A DNA stretch of 64,000 bases from Triops longicaudatus. Lineage: Eukaryota; Arthropoda; Branchiopoda; Notostraca; Triopsidae. The stretch spans positions 62,001-126,000 of the forward strand of contig JAGQDJ010000081.1 of the NCBI GenBank assembly GCA_022885665.1, written 5' to 3'. The translations under genes and the position numbers were made by a program. Shown in pieces: positions 31,300 to 42,500 of this stretch. The notes beneath the pieces are model-generated. The model had not been told where the DNA came from. It saw only the letters and a list, made by a program, of their open reading frames with translations, and did no database searches. Every line of letters starts with the position of its first letter. The first letter of the stretch is position 1.

Positions 31300-32039
31300 A
31301 TGGCTCAAAGTATAGTGGACGACTACGACATTACTCTTGTACATGGTATACGTCGTACCCTCTTCTTTCATGTTGTTCAAGTGTTTTTGTTTAGGCCCCG
31401 ACAAACACAGTTTCCAACTTCCGAGTACTGCAAAATTGGCCGACTTGCAAACTGCAGTGGCGGATGTAACGGGCGTACCTGCCCATTCACAAAAACTAAT
31501 TTGCAACGGTCGAAATTTGACCACTGTACATCCACTTGTCAAATCCTCGTCACAGACATCCAACTCGACAACATCGACAGCTTTGACCGTACCTAGGAAG
31601 GCCAAGATTCTTTTATTAGGCCAAAGACCCGAAAAGGAAGAAGAATCCGCAGCTGCCCAGGCTATTCAGAAGAAGAATAAACTCTTTGACGAAATAACCT
31701 CCAGGCTGGACACCATTTCTAAAGACATCGACGATATCGAGAAGGTTTTCATAGTTTGCAGTAATCGATGATCATATCTAATTACGTGCAATTCCCTAGG
31801 GTTTCTCTCCCAAAGAACTTATCCACAAAAGTGTTCCGAAGCTGGATAAACAGACAAGAGCAGCTGCCGAAGAACTCATGAAAATGTTGGAGCATCTGGA
31901 CAGTTTGGAACTCAACTCCAATCAAAAAGAAGCCCGTGCTCAAAGGAAAAACCTCATCGACCGAGTGCAACGCTCATTAGACTTAAGTGATTCAATGTTA
32001 AATACCTTAAAAGGGATACGTGAAAAACACGACCTCTAG
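31300..32039 (+). CDS. BAG1: BAG family chaperone regulator 1 (ubiquitin-like + BAG domain)
   Basis: Co-chaperone that binds the ATPase domain of Hsc70/Hsp70, triggers nucleotide exchange and links the chaperone to the proteasome. Three exons, 31300-31345, 31395-31744 and 31800-32039, give 211 residues. Residues 1 to about 100 form a ubiquitin-like domain (PSTAKLADLQTAVADVTG, HSQKLICNGRNL, KAKILLLGQRP). After a short Ala/Gln linker comes the BAG three-helix domain, about 115-205 (ITSRLDTISKDIDDIEKGF, LDKQTRAAAEELMKMLEHLD, ARAQRKNLIDRVQRSLDL). Length and order match human BAG1 short forms. The start is the first ATG in frame. Convergent with adenylosuccinate synthetase. Confidence 0.9.
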
Positions 32040-32142
32040 ATCTTATCTCAGAAGTCTCAACGTGTAAAGTATTAGCACTTTGTACGTTTTGTTCTTCGAG
32101 AATATGTTGAATGTGAACGAATGGTTATGCTTTGTTTGTTGC

Positions 32143-32148
32143 AATAAA
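32143..32148 (+). terminator. BAG1 polyadenylation signal
   Basis: AATAAA about 100 nt after the BAG1 stop. The remaining 385 nt to the end of the convergent synthetase gene hold no other feature I can name. Confidence 0.7.
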
Positions 32149-32533
32149 ACGTTTCAAAATTTCTGAAGATTTTACCGCTTACGAGCTGGTTTTTTGCACT
32201 GTATAAGTCAAAACTCACATGACACAAATTTCACGTAACATTTGCGTTCGTTAAAAAAATAACTCGCTTTGTAAACTGACGTGGTGCAGACACTGTCAAG
32301 TAGGTATTTGTAGGTGCTCGTACAGAAAAAGCTTCTGACTGTCTAATTTACCTAAGGAACGGATTTCCAGACTTCGATACTTGCTTATCTTAAAAAACAA
32401 TGCTTTTTGTACAAGCATCTGGACAGGTTTTAAAACGTGTGCTACTATGTAACTCAGTCAAAATGCGATACTGAAGTTCCGAAAAGGCAAACCAACATTC
32501 CGCTTGAAAGGTATTGTGTGTCCACCATCAGCC

Positions 32534-35511
32534 CTAGAAAAGCTGAATCATCGACCCGCGATCTTTACCAACACCTATCCAACGCACTAAACGAGGGTAG
32601 TCATGTTAGTTGAGCAACAAATGAACATATATTAGGTCCTATTACCTGGAACGCCCACGTGCTTTTCAATCAACCCTACATACGCCTTTGCCGCTTCCGG
32701 TAAGTCAGAGAAACTTCTAATCTGCTCGGTGGATGTTTTCCAGCCAGTCATTGTCACATAGTCGACCTGTTCAGACGTTCATAATGTAAAGCGCAACACG
32801 GGAAGCCAAATAAGTGTGCTTATTTACCTGTATTTTGCCCAGCTCTTCAATACTAGCTGGGTAATAATCAATGACTTCGCCATTTAAACGGTAGGCCACA
32901 CCTACTTTGATTTCATCCAAGACGTCCAAGATATCCAACTTCGTTACTGCAAAGCTGTAATAAAAAAATGCAAGCATGTTGATGGGAACATGACACTCAA
33001 AAGAAATATTGTTTAGGGTCAAATTATTCATGAGTGAATTAAATGGTAAGAGTTATATGGACGTAACTAAATTTTACACCTGGATCATTGTAAATCTTAT
33101 ACGTATGGGGAAATTTTGCAAGGTGACCAACAAGCTAATCCGAGTTTTTTTTTCATATTAGTACTCAAATTAACCGAGTTTAAACTCGTGAATGAAACTT
33201 ACGCAGTGAAACCGTTCACCATGTGCGTGTGCTTTAGAACAGCTAGGTCAAGCCAACCGCAACGTCGTTTACGTAGAGTGGTCACTCCAAACTCTCCACC
33301 TCTGGTCTGCAACAGGTTACCAATTTCCTAACAATTCAAACAGCCCAATAAGACAATTTTCCACAGATTTAACAAATAATCAATTCCTATTTGTCATGAC
33401 AGTCAGGGAACAAATTAGAGTAAACCGCGCATCATATGCTTACGATATGTATTTTCATCACGGTCATTTCTTTTAGCTCCCGCTTTAACAAATTGCAGCG
33501 TTAGGGGTTTTTTTCAACATATCACAAAAAACAGTACTTAAGCTTGTACAGTACATGTATTACATAAGTATGCGGTCTCTTTAACAGACTGCTTTTTGAC
33601 AGTCCAGCCAGCTTTATACTATATAATATGCTAACTTTATTACTATATGATATATAGCTTTAAGTAATGTTTGAATAGACATTATTGAATCTTAGGTTTT
33701 AAGATTCCAAAGCTGCAAAGCTCATGCACCCATTTTGATCTGATAATAGGCACCTGGACCAACGCGCCATATCATTGTAGATTTTTGGGTCTCCAACATG
33801 CGGATCCGACGGTACTAAAAAATGTTTGTTGCTTGCGCCTCCCAATCGTGACCCTAATTCCTCGTACGTTTAGACTTTACCTCTACTGTACCCAACCTCC
33901 AGTCTGATTAGCGTGGGTTTAACGGATTCTACTCTACGTGTAGGGTATTTAGATAAGCAAATAGAAAACCGACATGCTGTTTGTTAGGTTAACGGTTCAA
34001 ATACTTAACTTATCTGTTCAAAGCGCCGTTACATTCCCACTTTGCTGGGAAAAAGAAAATTATAAATAGATTCCCTATTTCCCCCATCACCATCACCTTT
34101 GTGTCCCATTATTAATCATTATGGAGCTAATGATCGAAAAAGGTTGAAATTAAGGTATTGCCCTATGCTAATAAGTTAATGATTAATGCTACGGCCTAAT
34201 TTTGTTCCTTGTACGGTGAATACACAAAAAATCCCCTATATGTTGCTAATCTGCTGAATCGAGAGCTTTTATCATACACAAGGATGAATTTTAAACTTAA
34301 ACTTACATCTGTGAGTTCTGTAGGGAAAACACCATCCCCAACTCGGGTTGTATAAGCCTTCACGACTCCATAAATGTCTCCAATAGCCCTTGGCGGCAAT
34401 CCCAGTCCTGTGCAGACACCACCTGCGCTGCAATTCGAGGATGTTACGTAAGGATACGTGCCTAGAAAATCCGATTAACGTTAATTAAGCCCACAAGCCT
34501 CCTAAAAACCTAATACCAAAGTCAATATCCAGCATCGTCGCATTAGCAACTTCAACTAAAACAGTTGCACGGCTTTGCAGAGCTTTGTGTATCGTCGACA
34601 CGGTATCTACAACTAAAGGACTGACTTTCTCCACAAAGCCCTGGTAACGCTTCAGCTCTTCTTCTTCGTCGACTTGCAAATCGGGAAAAATACGTTTGTA
34701 TGCAGCCACTAAACTCCTGAATCTACAAGTCCATGTACATGAGTTTCACTTAAGTTCTTGACCAGCGTATAAGCCAACAAAGTGTTACTTTTCAGCAAAA
34801 GTGGAAAAGTCACCCACTAAGTCGCAGACTCTGATGCCAGTCCTGGCGGCTTTGCAAGAATAAGTTGGTCCAATGCCTTTCTTGGTGGTGCCCAGAGATT
34901 TCCCGCCCTTTTCTAGCTCTTGAAGCCCGTCCACCATTTGATGGAAATCGAAGACTAAATGTGCTCTGTTCGAGATAAGTAGTCGGCTTTGCCAGCTTTT
35001 CAAGCCTTTGGCTTCGTTCTTAGCTACTTCATCGAAAAGCTGCGCCAAGTGAACAACAACACCGTTTCCTGGAGAAAAGCCAACACAATTGAACCATGTG
35101 CGATTTTTTAAACGAAAAATTAATTTAATTATTTCTCTTGTTACCGATGACGGCAGTTGTGTGATCACTCATGATTCCACTTGGCAACAAGTGGAAGTCA
35201 AATTCTTTGCCTTCAAACACAACCGTGTGTCCCGCATTGTTGCCTCCCTAAACATAATTTACTTTAGGTTTCTGTGTTCAAACATATTAATTCAAAGAAC
35301 ATACCTGACATCGTACAACGTAGTCGGCTTCCCATGCCAGCGTATCCACAACCTTTCCTTTACCTTCGTCACCCCACTGGGCTCCAATGACTACTGTAAC
35401 TTGGCCTTTGGTGGCACAGTTTTGCAAAATTTTCGGAAGGCCATTTGTAGTATCTATTTTGGCTTTTTTGCTTTTGTGGTTAGGAGAGTCTGGTGTTGCT
35501 ACTTCCGTCAT
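32534..35511 (-). CDS. ADSS: Adenylosuccinate synthetase
   Basis: Catalyses the GTP-dependent joining of IMP and aspartate to adenylosuccinate, the first committed step to AMP. Nine exons (minus strand): 35305-35511, 35145-35247, 34789-35068, 34517-34716, 34307-34461, 33203-33327, 32828-32954, 32646-32766 and 32534-32586. They give 456 residues, the same as human ADSS2 as I recall it. Motifs in order: P-loop GAQWGDEGKGK with the catalytic Asp, GGNNAGHT with the catalytic His, SGIMSDH, GTTKKGIGPTYSCKAARTG, DIDFGTYPYVTSSNC, GVVKAYTTRVGDG, RGGEFGVTTLRKRRCGWLDL, TKLDILD, and the C-terminal WIGVGKDR..MIQLF. One oddity: the near-invariant Gly of the E-G-A-N/Q motif reads Val here (codon 34548-34550). 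Confidence 0.95.
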
Positions 35512-36783
35512 GTTTGATTGTTTCGTGAAACGTCGAAGTGCAAAGAAAAGGCAGGAAAATCAAGAGGTGCAGAACCACGTGATACGTTGCTCGCAGCAAA
35601 GACACGAAAGAACCAAGAAGTGGGCGTTTTCCTCCAACGTTAAGTGTACCTATGCATGAAAATGGGCGCTACCGCTCAGGCGCGATGACGAACCAAACCC
35701 CGAATACGAAACCCCCGTTATCAAGAATGACAATCCGGTTAAGATGAGATCTTCGTTACGGTCAGTCCAGTTCTGTGAAAGAAGGAAAGGTAGTTTTCAT
35801 GTCTTCACGTTGGCTTCTGACCACACAAATGAATGGAACAAGGGACCGTTTGACAAAAAAAAAAAAAACTACATTTCACTTGAACGCCGCGGCCGCGCCA
35901 AGATGCTTATGGCCGAAAAACACGATAGGCTTTTGTGTCATTTCGTTAAATTTCGTAGCAACTGCAAATAGCTCTTGGACTTTAAGTACCTTCTGTTAGC
36001 TTTTAATACAAAGCTCAAGAAGGAAGAAGTGCAACAATGAAATTCCTGTCCACCGTGGCGACCAACTACTTATGGTTAAATAACACAAAAAGTATGCACA
36101 CAATTTACAATGGGTTGACGTGTTAACAATTTTTTGTTTATGCAGAAGAACTTTCAATTTTGATAAGTACTGACGCAATTCTGAAGGAGCAAACTGTAGT
36201 GCAACAATAGGCTTTACGAGGGTGGTGCCGCCAAGTCCCTTGTGAATGAGTGAAGACGAAACTTGAAATGATGACAACTAGGACAGTGTCCCAACAATAA
36301 ATCTTTTTTGGAAATTAGATTGAAAAAAAACGTGACAGTGAATGCCATAGCCATATTAGAGCCAACCCGCATTTGGCCAGATAAATCAGCAAAACTTTAG
36401 CGGCGACTTGAAACAGCTCGGACTTCCGTCTAATTGTGCTATGAAGTGGAAGCTCCGCTACTAGTTCAAATTTTATTATTTACATATTTTTCTCTTCCTG
36501 AGACTACAATTACTGTGTAAGTGGAGCTTTAAGCACTCAAAGTGGAACGCTCACGTACTTCATGTTGTGTTTTAGGGCGAACATAACCGTTATCTTAAAA
36601 AAGACTGATTTGGAACCTGAATTCCTCATGACAAAAATTCCACAGGGCAAGCAGAGCAAAAACTTTAGCCAAAAAGAGGGATCACAGCTGTTTTCAAAAA
36701 TTAAAAATGTTTTTAAAATCAACCAGAAACGTCTTAAATAGTTTACTTTTGAGAATTGACGGCGATTTCATAGGTAGCGAGTG
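35512..36783. other. Intergenic stretch upstream of ADSS
   Basis: The first 150 nt upstream of the ADSS start are less AT-rich and probably hold its promoter. Beyond that I see only A/T tracts and short frames with no family resemblance. Confidence 0.4.
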
Positions 36784-37074
36784 TTAGGCTTCTTGCTCCC
36801 GATACCGAGTATTCTTCAGGACTTCATTGACCATACCCCTGGAAAAGAAACAATGTAATAAATAAATCCGTGAATATCTTTATAAGTGCGAAGAGGAGTA
36901 CTTGTCCGACGCCGGCACGAAATCGACCAAACGTGTACTTCGGTGAGTGTTGGAATTTATAGCTAGCCAGGGAGCTAGAGGTGCTTTAAAATAGTCTTTC
37001 TTGGCACGGGGCGAATCACACGATCCACCTTTCCAAAAACAGCTGCCGCAGATCCCGTGGTTTTGCGTGCACAT
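36784..37074 (-). CDS. Possible 75-residue two-exon gene, unknown
   Basis: Exons (minus) 36902-37074 and 36784-36838, split by a 63-nt intron with GTACTC donor and TTTTTCCAG acceptor, phase 2. The intron length is normal for this genome. The product starts with a Cys-rich segment (C-T-Q-N-H-G-I-C-G-S-C-F-W-K-G-G-S-C), followed by APLAPWLAINSNTHRSTRLV, DFVPASDK and, after the junction, GMVNEVLKNTRYREQEA. I do not recognise the family. Sequence composition is protein-like (mixed charge, few low-complexity runs), and the frame has no stop before the junction. An in-frame stop lies upstream of the first ATG, so the start is plausible. No signal peptide or TM segment. Confidence 0.4.
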
Positions 37075-37855
37075 GCTACTTATACCTTCCGAATTGACTA
37101 GTATTTCCTTATTGCTTTCGCTGTCCAATTTCTACTGTACGTAAATACGAAAAAAAAATCTAGCGCAGTGAAACCCTTGATATGATTAATAGTGTGCGAC
37201 TGTGAAAGAATTTTTGTCCAGCTCAGCGAGAAGACATGTTATCTAGAGAAACGTGTTATCTGTAGATGTGTTATCTTATCGTTAGTATCTTAGAGAAAAA
37301 AAATAGACACAGGATTCAGTTGCTCATCGTTTCTGCGTGAGTTAAGTAGTGGTTTTCGGGCGATTAATGTCGTTCTTCGATTTATAGACAACATGGGTTG
37401 TGAAACATATGAGCAGCTTTACGACTTCGAAACATTCTTGTACTATGCAAAAGACAAGAACGCAAGACAGAGTTCAATTATGAATTTTTTTTTTTCAAAA
37501 TAAGAATTTTAAAAACTTGAATAACTTAATTATAAATACATGACAGTATACATTTACTCTTTTTCTCCTTCAGATCCTACTTTTTATCGTGCTATTTGGA
37601 AACTCCGTATTTTTAATACTCCGCACATTTGAATAGTTTCCGTCCTGTTCCGAGCCTATTCAAATAAGCGGGTTGCACTGTAAATTTGTTCTCCGCAGTA
37701 CTTATAATAAAGTTGTGTTTTTTGCACGTAGACTAGGCCAGCCTTAAAAAAAAACGAATTTCGTACGCTGTTCTACCTACATGGGGTTAGTATTTCTTAC
37801 ATTCCATGTGCCACTTCTCCATAAGTACGAAACAGTTAAGGTCGTGGTCATTATA
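37075..37855. other. AT-rich intergenic spacer
   Basis: A/T tracts only; no gene, repeat pair or RNA that I can support. Confidence 0.4.
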
Positions 37856-38151
37856 CGCCCCGTAAATTTTAGGTTAGGTTCAGTAGCTTAGATTATGTTA
37901 AGTGAAATTAAGTAAAATTTTCACACCAGAGGCAATTAAAAATGAAAGTAAACGGATGGCAACACTGCATAATGGCAATCTGTCATGTAATTTAACCTTG
38001 TTTTTTGCAAAAACGTTTGAGTTTTTTCGAAAAATTCTTACCAATACTCGTTTGTCTATTTCTACTAAAGCTACCTAGTGCAAAAGTTACCACTAAAAAT
38101 AAATTCAGATTTGAAAAAAAAGAGTAAAATAGAGTAGTATTTTACGGGGCG
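37856..38151. mobile_element. 296-bp MITE with TA target site
   Basis: Ends are inverted: CGCCCCGTAAAT at the left, and the right end read in reverse complement starts CGCCCCGTAAAA. Each end is flanked by TA (37854-37855 and 38152-38153), as for Tc1/mariner-type insertion. Just inside the left end is TTTTAGGTTAGG. A diverged relative lies at about 57,592-57,860, sharing TTTTAGGTTAGG, CCAGAGG and GTAAAGCTAC-type blocks in the same order. Confidence 0.6.
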
Positions 38152-38169
38152 TACAATGAATATATACCA

Positions 38170-38319
38170 AGCCCGTATTTCAGGGGGGGGGGGTAGTGGG
38201 GGTTTGAGTCAATGAAATATTTACTTTATAGGAAAAGCCAAATGTCCAAAAAAATGCATAGTGCAAAACCTCAAACTCCTTCCCCCCACCCCGAACCAAA
38301 ATCCTGGTTAAGGCCCTAG
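38170..38319. mobile_element. G-rich MITE, copy 1
   Basis: About 150 bp. The left arm is AGCCCGTATTTC followed by a run of G. The right arm, read in reverse, is GGGCCTTAACCAGGATTTTG followed by G-rich sequence. The interior shares AAATGTCCAAAAAA.TGCATA with copy 2 at 39,381. The ends resemble the CAGGGCCGTAGCCAGGATTT type found on many animal hAT MITEs. Confidence 0.5.
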
Positions 38320-39380
38320 ATACAGTAGTGAGTTATCTATGTAGTTTTTAATCATTCTAACGGATCCCTGTTTATTGCCTTGTTTTTCTCTTAGTACCCC
38401 TTGTTTGTGCTCCACTTTTCGACCCTCTGTACCATTAGTAATACAAAACCGTGCCAAGCTTTCTTTCTTCCACTTTGAGATCCCCGTATTGCCCAAATAC
38501 CTTCAACTAGAGTGATTTTCCCTGCCGTTTGCTGAGTTAATACACTCAATGTTCTTAGTCGTAGGGATCTGTTCCAGGGAAGATCCGCGGATAACGAAAA
38601 ACACGAAAATGGGATGGAAATTTACTGGAAAGATAGAAATAAATGCGACAGAAATGAAAGAACACTTTTTAATTTTAATTTACTCTGCACAGCAGGAAGC
38701 TTGATTATTATAGACTGACGTATCTGCTATAAACACTTGGTCACTTTTCCATGTTTCAACGCCTTTAATACATTTAAATTTAACTGATTTCTATAATTGC
38801 CTTATCAGTTTTTATTCTGAAAATAAAACTTCGCCCAATAAACGGATAAAGCATCACAAAATAATATTAAATTCATGAATAAATTTCAAAGGCTAGCTTA
38901 GTTTTGCCTTTTTGATTACTATTAACTTAAAATTTTTAGTTACTATTAACGCAAGTGTAAAACGCCTTTACGTACACAATTCATGAAGGCGCGTATGTAG
39001 GAAAAAAAAGTAATTTAAAAACACAAAATTATTAAAAAAAAAAACGAAAAACGCGAAACGCTTTCTATATGACATTTACCCTTCAACATATATAAATCTT
39101 TTCAAAGTGCCCTATGATTTCTGTTAATCTTCCTTACCGACGTGAAATAATAAAGAACGAAGCATTCAGCCGAAATCAGAAGTGTTGACTAGAACAACTC
39201 AAAATTCTTCGAATGCTTTTTGTCCCATTCAAAGAGTTTCCCCTGACACCTATTTCGCGAAGTCAGCTACTATTACCTCTCTTAAAAAAGAACACTGAAT
39301 GTTTTTTCGACACCCGCATAGGCTCTATGCCTATTACGGTGAAACGGTCGGTAATGTAAGAAAAGCGATAACAAAAGATT

Positions 39381-39530
39381 AGGCCCCCAAAGCCGTACCC
39401 GGGGGGTTAGGGGGTTGATACCCCCGCCGAAATGTTCATTTTATGATGGGGAAGATTAGACAAACCTCAAATGTCCAAAAAATTGCATACGAAACACCCC
39501 TCTGAACCAAAATCCTGGCTACGGCCCTGG
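39381..39530. mobile_element. G-rich MITE, copy 2
   Basis: Same layout as copy 1. The left arm starts AGGCCCCCAAAGCCGTACCC, then G-rich. The right arm in reverse starts CAGGGCCGTAGCCAGGATTT. The shared interior block is AAATGTCCAAAAAATTGCAT. The copy lies 1.2 kb from copy 1 in the same orientation. Confidence 0.5.
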
Positions 39531-42500
39531 GCGCACATAGACAAAAACCAACCCGTCCTGGCCATTGAGTTGCCAGATCTTGTCAAATTTAGTTGAGGTA
39601 AAAAATGCTTTCACCTCTTGTAGAAAGTAATTTCGACAATGTCAAAACAACAGCCATTAGCAATGAACGTGTACTTTCGCTCTTCCATTAGTGGCTTAAA
39701 TTATCGTTGTAAAGTACTGCTGCATTCATAATACATTACAAACATAATAGACGAGTCCAAATAAGCCAGAAAAATAGTTTATCTTTTAATTATGAAGAAA
39801 GAAGGGTTTTCGATTCAAAGAATGCTAACTACCTTGTGTTAAGGCAGACGTATAACTTAATAACCTAAGAAATACTCGTGTATGCAAAATATGCAAGACA
39901 AGGCGTCAGTAAAAAAAATCTATTTATCCTCTAATGAAACTTCAAAGTTTCCGCTTAACTAGACTGATCCTAATAAATCTTTTGTTAGTTTCAACATTTA
40001 GTACGAATTACGTGCACTTAACAAAACTGTTAAATATATGCATGTCTTTTCGTCCTTATTTGGCTCCAAACCCTTTTTCTTAAGCTCACGCCGATGAAGA
40101 AATAAAAAAAAAATCTTATCTGCCAACTAGCACTTAATATTTAATAAAAATACATTTTTATAGTGATGGCCATTCGACAGCAACAATAACAACTGGCTGA
40201 TCGAGTGGAGGAAATTAAAAAAAAAATCATCTGACTGTCAACATCAACGATTAGTTTTCTCTAGTATTTTTTCTGTTTGCTTGCAGAGTGCAACACAGCA
40301 CGGACATTCTCCATTGTAATTTCCCTATCCTGGCCCGGATTGGTTGGCTTTTTGCTATTTGTGCCCTCGACCCCCGCTTCAATCACAGTATAGCACCCGG
40401 CATTAACTCCGTGTCGTGTAGAAATTGACGTGCGCTTTGTTCCTTTTTTTTCAAAAAATAGGGGGAGGGGGGGAGTATTGCATTAGTTGGTATTACCATC
40501 AAGTCTGCTAGGCCTATTGGTTACTATACTCTCAGTGCTACTTATAGGTGCTGTAGCTTATAAATAAAACAGTGGTTCCCAAACTGTACACCTTAGGGTG
40601 CCTTGTGAGTGGCACCGTGACGTGAGCCGAAACTTCAGTTGGAATTAAGTTTCGCACTTGAGCTTACAGTATGGGGTGTCGCGTTGTAGGTCTTGAATCG
40701 CCAGCGGTGTCGCGCGCTTTTAATCTTTGATCCCCTAGACAAAATGACAACTGGTACAGGAAAGGCTGTGTTTCCACTGTCATCTTACCACGCGTTTCTG
40801 GGCAACACAGATCTGGTTACAGTGCTACTTTCGCTCGATAACAAGCTTATAAAACATTTTACATATGTACTAAAAGATGGCCTAGAAATATTACTAGACA
40901 CGGCCCATGTATCTCAATACGTGTTACCGAGCAAAAATGGCACTGTAGATTACTCAGCAGGTCACGAACAAGGGGCGTCGCACGAGGGCTGGGACTCCCA
41001 GTTTTTACCCACCATACTTCGAAATTTTTTAGCGATATTTATACCTAAGGATCTTCAAACATAGCAAGTCCTTTAAATTTGCGCATATCTATTTCATGCT
41101 TGAAAGTAGGAATTTTTATTTCAGTTACAGTTTGATGCCTCTATGGAATGGCAGAGGGATAATTTGGGGGTAAATTTACAATCAAATATAGGCCTGTTTT
41201 TGTCACTTGAGGTGCTAATTAGTTGACGCTGAAAAACGGTTAGTTAAAAGGTAAATTTGTTGACTAGTATTCCTCATAATGTTCTCACAAATGCATTACT
41301 AAAGCACAAATAATGAAGTTCGTCTTCTACAAATGTCCTCCTTGTAATATCTAGCCTTTTACGAAGTATGTTACTAGTGCATCAAATTTACTGAACGCAT
41401 CTAGAAAGTGAAATACAAGAATCAAGGTTTTCAAGAATCGATGCCTCCGAAAACAGTTGTGAAGTTAAATTGCAAAGAAGATAAACGACTCGGAAAGTAT
41501 AAACCTTGAAGTAATTCTAACTGAGCCGAAGAATATCCATAGCAAAACTTAGCTACTACGTATTAAACCAAACTGCCATCGATTAGCAAAAATGAAATTA
41601 CACTTCAACGCTGAAGTATTCCTTACAAATGACAAAAGCTTCAAAGCGGTGACAAACTTCGTTAAAAATGCCTCAGAAATATATACTGAAAAAGAGGACA
41701 ATATTGTAAATTATTTTGATTAGCTCGCTATGTATTTGTACCTTTGTAAATAATATCCAACCAAGAAAGATTTTTCACCACAAATGACAGTAAAGAGTGT
41801 TTGCTAACTCTGATAATAATAACAATAATATTAATAACAATAATAATAATAATGTTCTTTTTCTGAAAAACAAAGGAAGCCGTCATTCTATAAAGAAATC
41901 CGAGCTGTCAATACGTGTTGAACTTCTTTCAAGGAAATCTTGTTACGTAAAAATTAAATGTTAACAGAAACTACGCGAAAACGATAACTTAAGTGATGCC
42001 AAAAAAATCTTAAAGAGTGTATTAGCTATAGCATAATATAATAACAACAAAAATATTGAAGGGATTTCCTATTAAAATAACTGGCTATTTTTACCCCAGT
42101 TCCAAGTAAGACTACTTGGATACTGGAACAAATAAGAAGCATGAAGATTTATTGATTTTCGTTTTGCTTCTACCTTTAAGTTGTTATTTTGTTGTCAGTA
42201 GCTCGTTGAGCCGCCAATACAATTGCTACGGAGAAAGTATAATTTTGAGTATATTGTAATCGGTGTACTCAGTGAAAAAATTAAAACGCTTGATAGAACT
42301 TTAAATTGCGTTTAGTAGTTTTAAACTTCTCGGAAATTTTAAAAGATGTTTTATGTACAGTCGAGCTCACGAAACTTCAACTCGGTTAGTCTCGTAGCTC
42401 GCTTAGCCTCAAGTTTAGCCCAAGTCCCATGTCATTCCCATTTAAATCCAAAGAAAACAGACTAGGGTAATACCAACTCGGTTATCTTTAAAATCCGTGT

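Noticed and set aside
33960..34020. tRNA-like GGTTCAAATAC B-box sequence
   Set aside because: No A box, no cloverleaf and no acceptor stem around it.
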